This document shows, piece after piece, positions 40,217 to 48,339 of a stretch of DNA of 55,062 bases. Where the stretch lies: assembly GCA_044351265.1 (NCBI GenBank), contig JBILGC010000009.1, positions 1-55,062 of the forward strand, given 5' to 3'. This DNA is from JAJTFA01 sp044351265. Its GTDB lineage: Bacteria; Bacteroidota; Bacteroidia; UKL13-3. The translations under genes were made by a program, and so were the position numbers. The first letter of the stretch is position 1. Every line of letters starts with the position of its first letter. Below the pieces are notes generated by a model. It searched no databases. It was not told the DNA's origin and saw nothing but the letters and a program-made list of their open reading frames with translations.

Positions 40217-40927
40217 GTGAATCAAGCTGTTTTAAAACGAAATAAATACCTCTTCTCATGCATTATTTTCTTGAGTTTTTTTACTCGAGTTGTCAATGCT
40301 CAATATAGCTCTCTATCGGTATCAGCGAATGCAGGACTAGCAATTCCAAACTATACACTTGGCCCCTTGCCAGGCTTTGCATTTGATGCTAGTTTGATTT
40401 ACAGTCCATTAAGGTTTGTGTCGCTCTCGGCTGATATTGGTAAGCATTTCTTATTGGGTGAAGGAAATGTTAGTTTTTCTAATGAGGTTTCTGGAACTTT
40501 TATCGAATCTAGCACCCAACTTTTCGTTTATGGTGGAAGTTTGCATATTAGTCTGAATAACATTTTAAAGCGCAATCCTCCCCAAAAGTACATGACATAC
40601 TTGTTTTTCGGTACAGGCATGACGGATTTAGAACGTCAATGGACAGTTAATAAGAATCAGAGAAGGGTAGACGTTTCCGGATATAATAACTATATTAGTT
40701 GGCTAGGTTTGTCTACAAGAATTAAACGTTCGAATCGATTAGACTACCAGTTTAAAATCCAATACTATCGAGTTGAGTCTAGGTATCTAGATATGGTCAA
40801 TATTGATGATAAATTAGACCATTATTTAACACTTAGTTTAGGTATATTCTTAAATTATAGCGGAAAACCAACACGTCCTCATATCCAATGGAGGCCAAAA
40901 GACAGGTGCCCATCAAACTATTTTTAA
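40217..40927 (+). CDS. Outer-membrane beta-barrel protein
   Basis: 236 residues with a GTG start at 40217; no ATG precedes the signal peptide (ending RVVNAQ, about residue 29). The mature part shows alternating hydrophobic strands typical of small porin-like barrels (SLSVSANAGLAIPN, FVSLSADIGKHFLLG, RLDYQFKIQYYRVES, YLTLSLGIFLNYSG). The tail is polar (HIQWRPKDRCPSNYF) and lacks the usual C-terminal Phe, though it ends in Tyr-Phe. Function unknown. It is transcribed alone, facing the TonB receptor cluster, with about 75 bases to the pseudogene beyond it. Confidence 0.72.
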   Translation: MNQAVLKRNKYLFSCIIFLSFFTRVVNAQYSSLSVSANAGLAIPNYTLGPLPGFAFDASLIYSPLRFVSLSADIGKHFLLGEGNVSFSNEVSGTFIESSTQLFVYGGSLHISLNNILKRNPPQKYMTYLFFGTGMTDLERQWTVNKNQRRVDVSGYNNYISWLGLSTRIKRSNRLDYQFKIQYYRVESRYLDMVNIDDKLDHYLTLSLGIFLNYSGKPTRPHIQWRPKDRCPSNYF

Positions 40928-41002
40928 GTTTTAATTAAATAATACCAGAATCTGTGATGAAATGCTCGATAGTATTCTTAGCGGAGGTGAGGATTAAGTT
41001 AA

Positions 41003-41355
41003 TGTGATTTCAATCAGGCCGCCTTTCTCATTTGAAACTGAAATGATAGGTTTAGGTAAGCCAAGGTATAGCAGACCTTTCATCTGAACCATTCAGCAAA
41101 CCAATGAAGCCTGCATCAAAGCTGAAATTTTTCCCGTAAAATCTTAAGCCTACACTTGGCGTGCTTTGGATATTGAATCTGTCAGATACACTATGGAACC
41201 AATTATCACAAACAATCGATATAAATTTGCTGAGTTTAGTATTTGCCCCGAGTGTAAATGTATTCGCTATGCTTATATCAATAGTTGGTTATTCCTGCTC
41301 AGGGTATATAGTTGGCAATAAAATAGAACTTGTTGGTTGCAACACCTGGGCTAAT
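41003..41355 (-). pseudogene. Degraded copy of the C-terminal part of the barrel gene at 43860-44729
   Basis: Over about 350 bases this stretch matches the 3' part of the intact barrel gene (43860 to about 44210) at high identity, starting with the shared AATGTGATTT before the stop and including GAACTTGTTGGTT at the far end. On the minus strand it reads HFSFK, then a TGA stop where the intact gene has AGA, then ERRPD and TGA. It also has small deletions relative to the intact gene and has no 5' half. The similarity ends around 41355, close to the stop of the TonB receptor gene. It is a non-functional duplicate. Confidence 0.85.
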
Positions 41356-41405
41356 TATATCTGGCTGAGGTTTTTAATTGAAGGCGCTTTTACTAGCCTT
41401 TTAAA

Positions 41406-43793
41406 TTACATCTTTATTGAAGCGCCTACATACCACAACCTGCCATCAGCCGGCATCAGCCCCGGACCCGGATAGCCGGATGCTCTTCTTGTAAAAAACA
41501 TCTGGTTGCCTAAGTTATTGATACCTGCATTTAGTGTATATCTGTTTTTAAACTTCAGTTGTGCAGACCAATCCAAAATATGATATTCAGGAATGAGCCC
41601 AACAGTTGCGTTGGCATTGGGTAATCGGGTATTCATAGCATCGGCATAAGCCTGGCTGATATAACTATGCTGAAGTGTGCTGCTAAATGATTTAAACGCA
41701 TAGGTTATTCCGGATCGGATGATTTGCTGTGGTGCATTTTCTACCCAGTTATTTTTTTGTGATTTGGAAGGGTCGGTATTGTTCCATGCCACATAGGATG
41801 CATGCATGAGTGAGGTCGTATTAAACAAACTTACTTTACCTTTTTTACTGTTTGCAAACCATGCAGTAGGCGAAATCTCAACATACCATTCAATCCCTTT
41901 GGATACGGAAGATCCTATATTGGTTCGGTAATTGCGGCCGTTTGCCAAATAAGTTCCTACTCGGTTGTCATACATCAGGTAAAATAGGCTTAGGTCAAAT
42001 GAAAGATAAGATCCTACTGTTCCTCTGTATCCCAAATCAATATTATATCCCCGGCTATCTGTTAAGCGCTGATCAATAGAATCAAGGGCATTGTCTTGTG
42101 TTAGGTCACTAAACAAAACCGGACGATAGGCTTGCGTACAGTTACCATAAATATTGGTGTTAGCGGTAATTTTATACTCCAGCCCTACACCACCCAATAA
42201 AAATTTACGGTAGCTGCTTCTTTTTTGTATAATATTTCCTAAGAACCCGTCAACCTTATTTTCCAACCACTCAGACCTTGCTCCAACGGTTGCTGATAAT
42301 CGTGAACTCAATCGAAACAATTGCTCGGCAAATAGGGCTATGTTCTCTGTTGTATAAGTTAAATCACGCTGACGGGTGGGTAATTCTTCAATCATGTTAT
42401 AATCTTTTGTTCTTGTTCCATTATTGTTCCTAAAGCGGGCAGTGTTTCCGTTAAAGTATCGGGCACCGGCAGATAATTGTTGTTTTTGCTTACCTACTGT
42501 GTAGGTAAAAAGGTAACGAAACTCCGAACCATAATTTTTGTAGGTATCGGCATCAACCTGCCTGCGGCTAAGATTGCCGGAGGCGGCAAATGGGGTATCC
42601 GGTTGCTGTATGGCATTCATAAAACCAACACTGTTACGCTGTCCTTGCATGCCAAAAGTTTTTAGTTGAAAGCTATGATTCTCGTTTAACTTGTAATCTA
42701 TTGTAACGGCAGGTATGGTCCACAAAAGCTTAAACCAATTCCGCGCTCTAACAGATTGCTGTGCGTTATATGTAAACATAGAGTCAGTGAGGCCACCGGG
42801 TTGATGAACCAACTGATCCATATGTGTTAGTTCTAACTGAATATTTAACTTTTTTGTAACAGCATATCCAAGATACATGTAACCATTCCATGTACTATAG
42901 TCATTATTTACGCGCCAGCTATTTGAAGTGCGGTAATTAAAGTTAGCATAATATGAGAATTTACCAAGCTGCCCACCTAATGCATTGAATGTGCTGAATA
43001 AACCATAACTGCCAAATGTTTGTACCGACTCAATACTAATTTTTTTGCCACTTATAGAACGCTTTTTTATATAGTTTACTACACCGCCAAACTGCGGACC
43101 AAATTGCAATGATGCTGCACCTCTAATAATTTCAATGCGATCCAATGATTCAACTGAAGGTGTATAATATGCTTCTGGATAACCAAATGGGTCGGCCGAA
43201 ATATCATAACCATTCTGCCGTGTATTAAACTCCCACATTCGATTTGGGCTAAGGCCTCTTGATGCTATTCCCATCTGCACACCGCTTCCATCACTCTCCC
43301 AAACTTGTATGCCAGGTACTTTTGCAAATAATTGCCTGCTGTTATTTTGTGCTAAATTAGCTGTGGCTGCGCTTAGCCTTACTACTTCATTTTTCTTTGC
43401 CGTATAAATTATCTGATCTTTCACTTCCGGCATCCGCTCCATATTTCTATTGATATATTGGTCTGAAATAATGACTTCCTGCAGCTGAATATTGTTGCTG
43501 ATGGTGATTTTGCCGAGGCTTATTTCTCCTTCGTTCCCGGAAACATTAAACAAAGCGAGGATTATTATTTGACCTCTAACTTCTGATTTTAATTCATAGG
43601 TGCCTTTTGTTAAAACTTCAAACACAAAACTTCCATCTTTCTTAGATTCTGTAAATAAACCATTGCTTAAATACAGCATTTGCCCACTTATTGGCTCTCC
43701 GGAATTTGAAATCAATTGTCCGTTTACACGAGTGGCTTCAAGTTTATGAATGATAAAAATAGTGAGCAAGAAGAGGCATATAGCTTTGCGCAT
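41406..43793 (-). CDS. TonB-dependent outer-membrane receptor
   Basis: 795 residues. Signal peptide (1-20, ending KLEA), a carboxypeptidase-regulatory-like domain (about 22-105; VNGQLISNSGEPISGQM), a plug (about 115-250; IQVWESDGSGVQMGIASRG and IEIIRGAASLQFGPQFGGVV) and a 22-stranded barrel that ends GRLWYVGASIKM. The plug is FecA-like, so a siderophore or metal chelate is a likely substrate, but this is inferred. The gene is followed upstream by the barrel gene at 43860 and the TerB-like gene at 44731, all on the minus strand; between the receptor and barrel is a 66-base gap. Confidence 0.88.
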   Translation of the reverse strand: MRKAICLFLLTIFIIHKLEATRVNGQLISNSGEPISGQMLYLSNGLFTESKKDGSFVFEVLTKGTYELKSEVRGQIIILALFNVSGNEGEISLGKITISNNIQLQEVIISDQYINRNMERMPEVKDQIIYTAKKNEVVRLSAATANLAQNNSRQLFAKVPGIQVWESDGSGVQMGIASRGLSPNRMWEFNTRQNGYDISADPFGYPEAYYTPSVESLDRIEIIRGAASLQFGPQFGGVVNYIKKRSISGKKISIESVQTFGSYGLFSTFNALGGQLGKFSYYANFNYRTSNSWRVNNDYSTWNGYMYLGYAVTKKLNIQLELTHMDQLVHQPGGLTDSMFTYNAQQSVRARNWFKLLWTIPAVTIDYKLNENHSFQLKTFGMQGQRNSVGFMNAIQQPDTPFAASGNLSRRQVDADTYKNYGSEFRYLFTYTVGKQKQQLSAGARYFNGNTARFRNNNGTRTKDYNMIEELPTRQRDLTYTTENIALFAEQLFRLSSRLSATVGARSEWLENKVDGFLGNIIQKRSSYRKFLLGGVGLEYKITANTNIYGNCTQAYRPVLFSDLTQDNALDSIDQRLTDSRGYNIDLGYRGTVGSYLSFDLSLFYLMYDNRVGTYLANGRNYRTNIGSSVSKGIEWYVEISPTAWFANSKKGKVSLFNTTSLMHASYVAWNNTDPSKSQKNNWVENAPQQIIRSGITYAFKSFSSTLQHSYISQAYADAMNTRLPNANATVGLIPEYHILDWSAQLKFKNRYTLNAGINNLGNQMFFTRRASGYPGPGLMPADGRLWYVGASIKM

Positions 43794-43859
43794 AGTTTTG
43801 AGACTTAATGCGGCAAAATTATATTATTTATAATCTTTCTAAATTAAATTAATGTGATT

Positions 43860-44729
43860 TTAATCAGGCCGCTTTTCTCTTTTAAAACTGAAATGATAGG
43901 TGTAGGTAAGCCAAGGTAAAGCAGATCTTTCATCGGGTCCATTCAGCAAACCAATTAAGCCTGCATCAAAGCTGAATTTTTTTCCATAAAACCTTAAGCC
44001 AATACTTGGCGTATTCAGAACGTTGTATCGGGTATTGAATCTGTCGGATACACTAAAGATCCAGTTATCAGAAACCAGCGATATAAATTTGATGAGTTTA
44101 ATATTTGCCCCAAATGTAAATGCGTTTGCTATGCTTGTATATCCATAGTTTGTTATTCCTGCTCCGGGTATATAGCTGGCACTAAAATAGAACTTGTTGG
44201 TTCCAACACCTGCGCTTAAATAAGGGAAATATACGAAACCATTATCGATTCGCATGTAGGTAAAACCAGCAGATGTGCTCAGAAAGTCGCCTAATTTGGT
44301 TCCGCCTCTTATAGATATATAACTCAAAGGGCCAATTAACTTTTTTGGGTCAACTAAAAAGCCTGCATGTACATTTAAATAATCGGTGATACCATAAGCA
44401 ATTCCGGAGATCAGAAGCATCTGATTTAGATAGTAACCTTCTCCTTTTTGCAGCAGCCTGCTGTTGTTAGAATAAAGCAAGCGTGTGTAATTAGGATCAT
44501 TGTGCCTATTTAAACGGTCGTTCAGTTTTTTGCCCGATTCTTTGGGGTCATTGGTATTAGGAATTGTATCGGTTTTCAATTCACTAAAATGCTGAATGAA
44601 ACTTCTTGTGCAGCAGGGGGAAAGAAATATCTGTTTGCTTCTCTCGAACGAGAGAAATGTATCTGAATCAACGGATATTGCTTGAAAGTAGCCTATGATC
44701 AGAATAAATAGCAGATAATAGCGTTTCAT
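43860..44729 (-). CDS. Outer-membrane beta-barrel protein of unknown function
   Basis: 289 residues with a signal peptide (1-18, ending QAISVDS). A charged N-terminal part (SGKKLNDRLNRHNDPNYTRL) precedes a barrel with alternating strands (YYLNQMLLISGIAYGITDYL, FYFSASYIPGAGITN, GLRFYGKKFSFDAGLIG). It ends with an aromatic strand and a basic tail (YTYHFSFKREKRPD). No named family is recognised. It begins a minus-strand set with the TonB receptor and lies one base from the TerB-like gene upstream. A degraded duplicate of its 3' half sits beyond the receptor. Confidence 0.75.
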   Translation of the reverse strand: MKRYYLLFILIIGYFQAISVDSDTFLSFERSKQIFLSPCCTRSFIQHFSELKTDTIPNTNDPKESGKKLNDRLNRHNDPNYTRLLYSNNSRLLQKGEGYYLNQMLLISGIAYGITDYLNVHAGFLVDPKKLIGPLSYISIRGGTKLGDFLSTSAGFTYMRIDNGFVYFPYLSAGVGTNKFYFSASYIPGAGITNYGYTSIANAFTFGANIKLIKFISLVSDNWIFSVSDRFNTRYNVLNTPSIGLRFYGKKFSFDAGLIGLLNGPDERSALPWLTYTYHFSFKREKRPD

Positions 44730-44730
44730 G

Positions 44731-45096
44731 CTATTCTATATCCCAGCAGTCAAATAATTTTTGTATGAGTTTGTTTTCATACTGTTGCATGGACTCATCA
44801 GCCATTACCACTTCCATTGCAAAACGCGTAATGGTATGTCGCTCATCTTCTGAGCTGATGGTGTAAAAGTGTTCGGCTGTTTCGGTGAAGTGGTTTTCAT
44901 GCTCGGAAGCAGGCAATGCCCTAAGGAAAGCCTGCTCTTTTATCAGGTCTACATTATCATTGAAATGATCATTCAGAAAATCAATTACCACATCTGATTC
45001 AGATTCGTTCAGATTGCCATCGGCCAGCGATAACATCATCAGTAAATGAAAACCTGCTTCGGTTTTGTTCATTTTTTTTATAAACTGGGTCTGCAT
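44731..45096 (-). CDS. TerB-like domain protein
   Basis: 121 residues, cytoplasmic. The pattern LADGNLNESESDVVIDFL in the first third and MADESMQQYENKLIQKLFDC in the last third is that of TerB-like helical domains, where acidic residues of an EF-hand-like turn bind metal. TerB proteins are linked to tellurite resistance and metal stress, but many stand-alone members have no known task. ATG at 45072 is an alternative start. It is immediately upstream of the barrel gene on the same strand, so co-transcription is likely. Confidence 0.75.
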   Translation of the reverse strand: MQTQFIKKMNKTEAGFHLLMMLSLADGNLNESESDVVIDFLNDHFNDNVDLIKEQAFLRALPASEHENHFTETAEHFYTISSEDERHTITRFAMEVVMADESMQQYENKLIQKLFDCWDIE

Positions 45097-45215
45097 AACG
45101 GCTTGTTATTTATTTGTGTGAATATAAAAGAAAAATAGCGATAAGCAAATAACTTAAATACTATTTTCGCAAAATCAATTTGTTAACCCAAGTTTAAATT
45201 AACCAATAACTGATT

Positions 45216-46355
45216 ATGAAATTTGCAACTAAAGCCATACATGCAGGCCAAGAGCCTGACCCAACAACAGGAGCTATTATGACACCCATTTACCAAACTT
45301 CTACCTATTGGCAGGAGAGTCCGGGTAATCATAAAGGTTATGCTTATGCAAGAGGAAAAAATCCTACACGCACAGCTTTGGAAAAATGTTTGGCAGCGCT
45401 GGAAAACGGAAAGCATGGCTTGTGCTTTAGCAGTGGTATGGGAGCAACTGATGCAGTAATTAAATTGCTTAATCCGGGAGATGAAGTAATTACCGGCAAC
45501 GATTTGTATGGCGGCACTTACCGCATGTTTACCAAAGTATTTGCAAAGTATGGAATCAAATTTCATTTTATTGATTTAACCAACGCAGATAACATAAATG
45601 CTTACCTGAATAGCAATACAAAACTCATCTGGATTGAAACGCCAACCAACCCTACCATGCAAGTGGTGGATATTGAAGCCTGTGCTTCAATTGCAAAAAA
45701 AAATAACCTGATACTTGCTGTAGACAATACCTTTGCATCTCCTTATTTGCAAAATCCGCTTGACCTAGGTGCAGATATTGTAATGCACAGTGTAACCAAA
45801 TACTTAGGTGGCCACAGTGATGTGGTGATGGGTGCTCTTATTACAAGCAATGATGCTATATATGAGCAGCTGGCTTTTATACACAATTCATGTGGCGCCA
45901 CACCTGGTCCACAGGATAGTTTTTTGGTATTGCGTGGCGTAAAAACCTTGCATCTGAGAATGAAAGCGCATTGCGAAAACGGAAGAGAAATTGCCCATTT
46001 TTTACGCAACCATCCTAAAATAGAAAAAGTTTACTGGCCCGGTTTTACCGATCATCTCAACCATGATGTAGCTAAAAAGCAAATGCGAGATTTTGGTGGC
46101 ATGATTTCTATTGTATTGAAAGGTGCAGATTTAAACGAAACCTTTCGCATAGCTTCTGCATTCAAGGTATTTTCACTAGCCGAAAGTTTGGGTGGTGTAG
46201 AAAGTTTAATTAATCATCCGGCTACGATGACACATGCCTCTATTCCAAAAGAAGAAAGAGAAAAAGCGGGCGTAGTTGATAATCTCTTGCGCCTAAGTGT
46301 GGGTGTAGAAGATTTAGAAGATTTACTGGATGACCTGAAGGCTGCACTTGCCTAA
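45216..46355 (+). CDS. metB: Cystathionine gamma-synthase / gamma-lyase family PLP enzyme
   Basis: A 379-residue PLP-dependent enzyme of the Cys/Met transsulfuration family. The PLP lysine lies in HSVTKYLGGHSDVV (about residue 200), with SSGMGATDAV (phosphate-binding), ETPTNPTMQVVDI and AVDNTFASPYLQNP (Asp that holds the ring nitrogen) in the usual order. Cystathionine gamma-synthase, gamma-lyase and homocysteine-forming sulfhydrylases share these motifs, so the symbol is provisional. The stop codon overlaps that of the convergent glycosyltransferase gene by 4 bases. No riboswitch is recognised in the 119 bases upstream. Confidence 0.85.
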   Translation: MKFATKAIHAGQEPDPTTGAIMTPIYQTSTYWQESPGNHKGYAYARGKNPTRTALEKCLAALENGKHGLCFSSGMGATDAVIKLLNPGDEVITGNDLYGGTYRMFTKVFAKYGIKFHFIDLTNADNINAYLNSNTKLIWIETPTNPTMQVVDIEACASIAKKNNLILAVDNTFASPYLQNPLDLGADIVMHSVTKYLGGHSDVVMGALITSNDAIYEQLAFIHNSCGATPGPQDSFLVLRGVKTLHLRMKAHCENGREIAHFLRNHPKIEKVYWPGFTDHLNHDVAKKQMRDFGGMISIVLKGADLNETFRIASAFKVFSLAESLGGVESLINHPATMTHASIPKEEREKAGVVDNLLRLSVGVEDLEDLLDDLKAALA

Positions 46356-47080
46356 GCTTTACTGTATTTTCTAAACCAGCTTTTTATTTTCATGGATAGA
46401 ACGCCCCAAACAGCTTCTTTAATAATGCCACCACTTATTTTAGATTCACCTCTTGTGCGGTCTGTAAAAATAATGGGCACTTCGGCTAGTCTAAATCCAT
46501 GTTTCCAGGCCGTAAATTTCATTTCAATCTGAAAAGCGTAACCGCGGAATTTAATTTTATCTAAATCTATTGTTTGTAGTACTTTTCTGGTGTAACAAAC
46601 AAAACCGGCAGTGGTATCTTGTATATTCATTCGGGTGATGAGTCTTACATACATGGAGGCAAAGTAAGACAACATTACTCTGCTCATAGGCCAGTTTACT
46701 ACATTTACACCTGTAATATACCTGCTGCCAACCGACATGTCTGCACCATTTACGCAGGCTTCGTGCAATCTTGCCAAATCATCAGGGTTGTGAGAGAAGT
46801 CGGCATCCATTTCAAAAATATATTCGTATCCTTTATCAAGACACCATCTGAAGCCGGCAATATATGCAGTGCCAAGTCCGTTTTTTTCTTTTCTCTCTAA
46901 TATGTGCAGGGCTTTATAATCATTCATCAACCCCTTTACAATATTGCCTGTACCATCGGGTGAGTTATCGTCAACAATTAATACATCAAATAATATAGGC
47001 ATTGAAAAAACCTTTCTAATCATCAGTTCGATGTTTTCTTTTTCGTTGTAAGTTGGAATAATGACGATTCTTTGGTTCAA
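46352..47080 (-). CDS. Polyprenol-phosphate mannosyltransferase-like family 2 glycosyltransferase
   Basis: A 242-residue GT2 enzyme of the DPM1 type, which moves a sugar from a nucleotide donor to polyprenyl phosphate on the inner leaflet of the membrane. The sequence opens RIVIIPTYNEKENI and has DDNSPDGTG, the metal-binding DAD in EMDADFSHNP, and RGYAFQIEMKF and DRTRGESKISG near the C-terminus, all typical of DPM1. It lacks the C-terminal membrane helices some members carry. Divergent from gmhB. The lipid-linked sugar may feed protein or LPS glycosylation. Confidence 0.88.
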   Translation of the reverse strand: MNQRIVIIPTYNEKENIELMIRKVFSMPILFDVLIVDDNSPDGTGNIVKGLMNDYKALHILERKEKNGLGTAYIAGFRWCLDKGYEYIFEMDADFSHNPDDLARLHEACVNGADMSVGSRYITGVNVVNWPMSRVMLSYFASMYVRLITRMNIQDTTAGFVCYTRKVLQTIDLDKIKFRGYAFQIEMKFTAWKHGFRLAEVPIIFTDRTRGESKISGGIIKEAVWGVLSMKIKSWFRKYSKA

Positions 47081-47137
47081 AATGTTAAAATTTGTTCAAT
47101 TATAACTTACCGGCATTATTAATCAAAACAGAATTAC

Positions 47138-47632
47138 ATGAACAAAGCCATTTTTTTAGATAGAGACGGGGTAATCAACGAGGAGGTGGGTGAATATATT
47201 ACACAAGTGGCAGACTTTAAGGTTTTGCCGCATGCCATATCAGGCATTAAAAAATTTAATGATGCCGGTTGGCAGGTGGTTATTATAACAAATCAAGGTG
47301 GTATTGCAAAAGGTTTTTACAGTGCTGCCGAAGTGGCTGAAATGCATCAGTTGATGCAGCAGTTATTGGCCGAGGTTAATGCCCGTGTAGATTTAATTTA
47401 TTACTGCCCCCACCATCCTGATTTTGGAAAATGCCTATGCCGCAAACCGGATTCACTCATGGTTCAAAAAGCACTTGCCCGCCTAAATGTTTCACCCGTT
47501 TATGCTGCATTTATTGGAGACAAACAGCGCGATATAGAAGCTGCTGCAGGTGCTTCTGTAAAGGGCTACCTGATTGAACCCAATGAAAACTGGTTACCCC
47601 TTGCCGATGAAATTATTCAAAAAATCAGCTAA
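47138..47632 (+). CDS. gmhB: D,D-heptose 1,7-bisphosphate phosphatase
   Basis: Removes the C7 phosphate from heptose 1,7-bisphosphate on the route to ADP-heptose. The 164-residue HAD-IIIA protein has the catalytic pair in FLDRDGVINEE (Asp8, Asp10), the Thr of VIITNQGGIAKG and GDKQRDIEAA (Asp pair for magnesium). The zinc loop CPHHPDFGKCLCRKPD marks GmhB. The following gene rpe starts after 18 bases. The companion rfaE2 is at 21038-21532, at a separate locus. Confidence 0.92.
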   Translation: MNKAIFLDRDGVINEEVGEYITQVADFKVLPHAISGIKKFNDAGWQVVIITNQGGIAKGFYSAAEVAEMHQLMQQLLAEVNARVDLIYYCPHHPDFGKCLCRKPDSLMVQKALARLNVSPVYAAFIGDKQRDIEAAAGASVKGYLIEPNENWLPLADEIIQKIS

Positions 47633-47650
47633 TAAGGCTATTTTTGCGAC

Positions 47651-48322
47651 ATGAAACCACTAATAGCACCAAGCATACTTTCAGCAGATTTCGGAAACCT
47701 GCAAAGGGATATTGAAATGATTAATAACAGCAATGCTGATTGGTTTCATGTGGATGTGATGGATGGTGTATTTGTGCCCAATATCTCTTTTGGCTTTCCT
47801 GTAATAAAAATGCTGCAGCAGCATGCTAAAAAAATACTGGATGTACATTTAATGATAGTTGACCCAGACCGCTACATCAAAGCATTTGCACAGGCAGGAG
47901 CAAATATCCTTTCAGTGCATTATGAAGTATGCACACACTTGCATCGCTCACTGCAGGCAATTAAGGCAGAAGGTATGAAAGCAGGTGTGGCCATTAACCC
48001 GCACACTTCTGTGCAACTGCTTAAAGATACCATTGCAGATATTGATTTGGTTTGTATGATGAGTGTAAATCCTGGTTTTGGCGGGCAGCAGTTTATTGAA
48101 AACACCTACAGTAAATGCGCAGAACTAAAATCGCTTATCATACAAAAAAATAGTTCTTGCCTGATTGAAATTGATGGCGGTGTAAATGATAAAACCGCAC
48201 CGGGTTTGCTTGCGGCTGGTGCAGATGTGCTGGTGGCAGGTAATTATGTGTTCAGTGCTAAAAATCCGGAAGCAACCATAGCCTCACTTAAAAATACTAC
48301 ACCACATACGCTGCAGGCCTGA
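47651..48322 (+). CDS. rpe: Ribulose-phosphate 3-epimerase
   Basis: Interconverts ribulose 5-phosphate and xylulose 5-phosphate in the pentose phosphate pathway. 223 residues, TIM barrel. Signatures: PSILSADFGNL, WFHVDVMDGVFVPNISFG (metal-binding His and Asp), MSVNPGFGGQ (phosphate loop) and EIDGGVNDKT. Length and order match the family. Probably in one transcript with gmhB; the TonB receptor gene follows after 17 bases. Confidence 0.95.
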   Translation: MKPLIAPSILSADFGNLQRDIEMINNSNADWFHVDVMDGVFVPNISFGFPVIKMLQQHAKKILDVHLMIVDPDRYIKAFAQAGANILSVHYEVCTHLHRSLQAIKAEGMKAGVAINPHTSVQLLKDTIADIDLVCMMSVNPGFGGQQFIENTYSKCAELKSLIIQKNSSCLIEIDGGVNDKTAPGLLAAGADVLVAGNYVFSAKNPEATIASLKNTTPHTLQA

Positions 48323-48339
48323 GTTTCGTTCCATACATA

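Noticed and set aside
41161..41475. Plus-strand open frame of 104 codons
   Set aside because: It runs antisense over the barrel pseudogene and the 3' end of the TonB receptor gene.
45097..45215. SAM or cobalamin riboswitch before the transsulfuration gene
   Set aside because: No fitting stems or conserved cores could be seen in the 119 bases, and no terminator hairpin is present.
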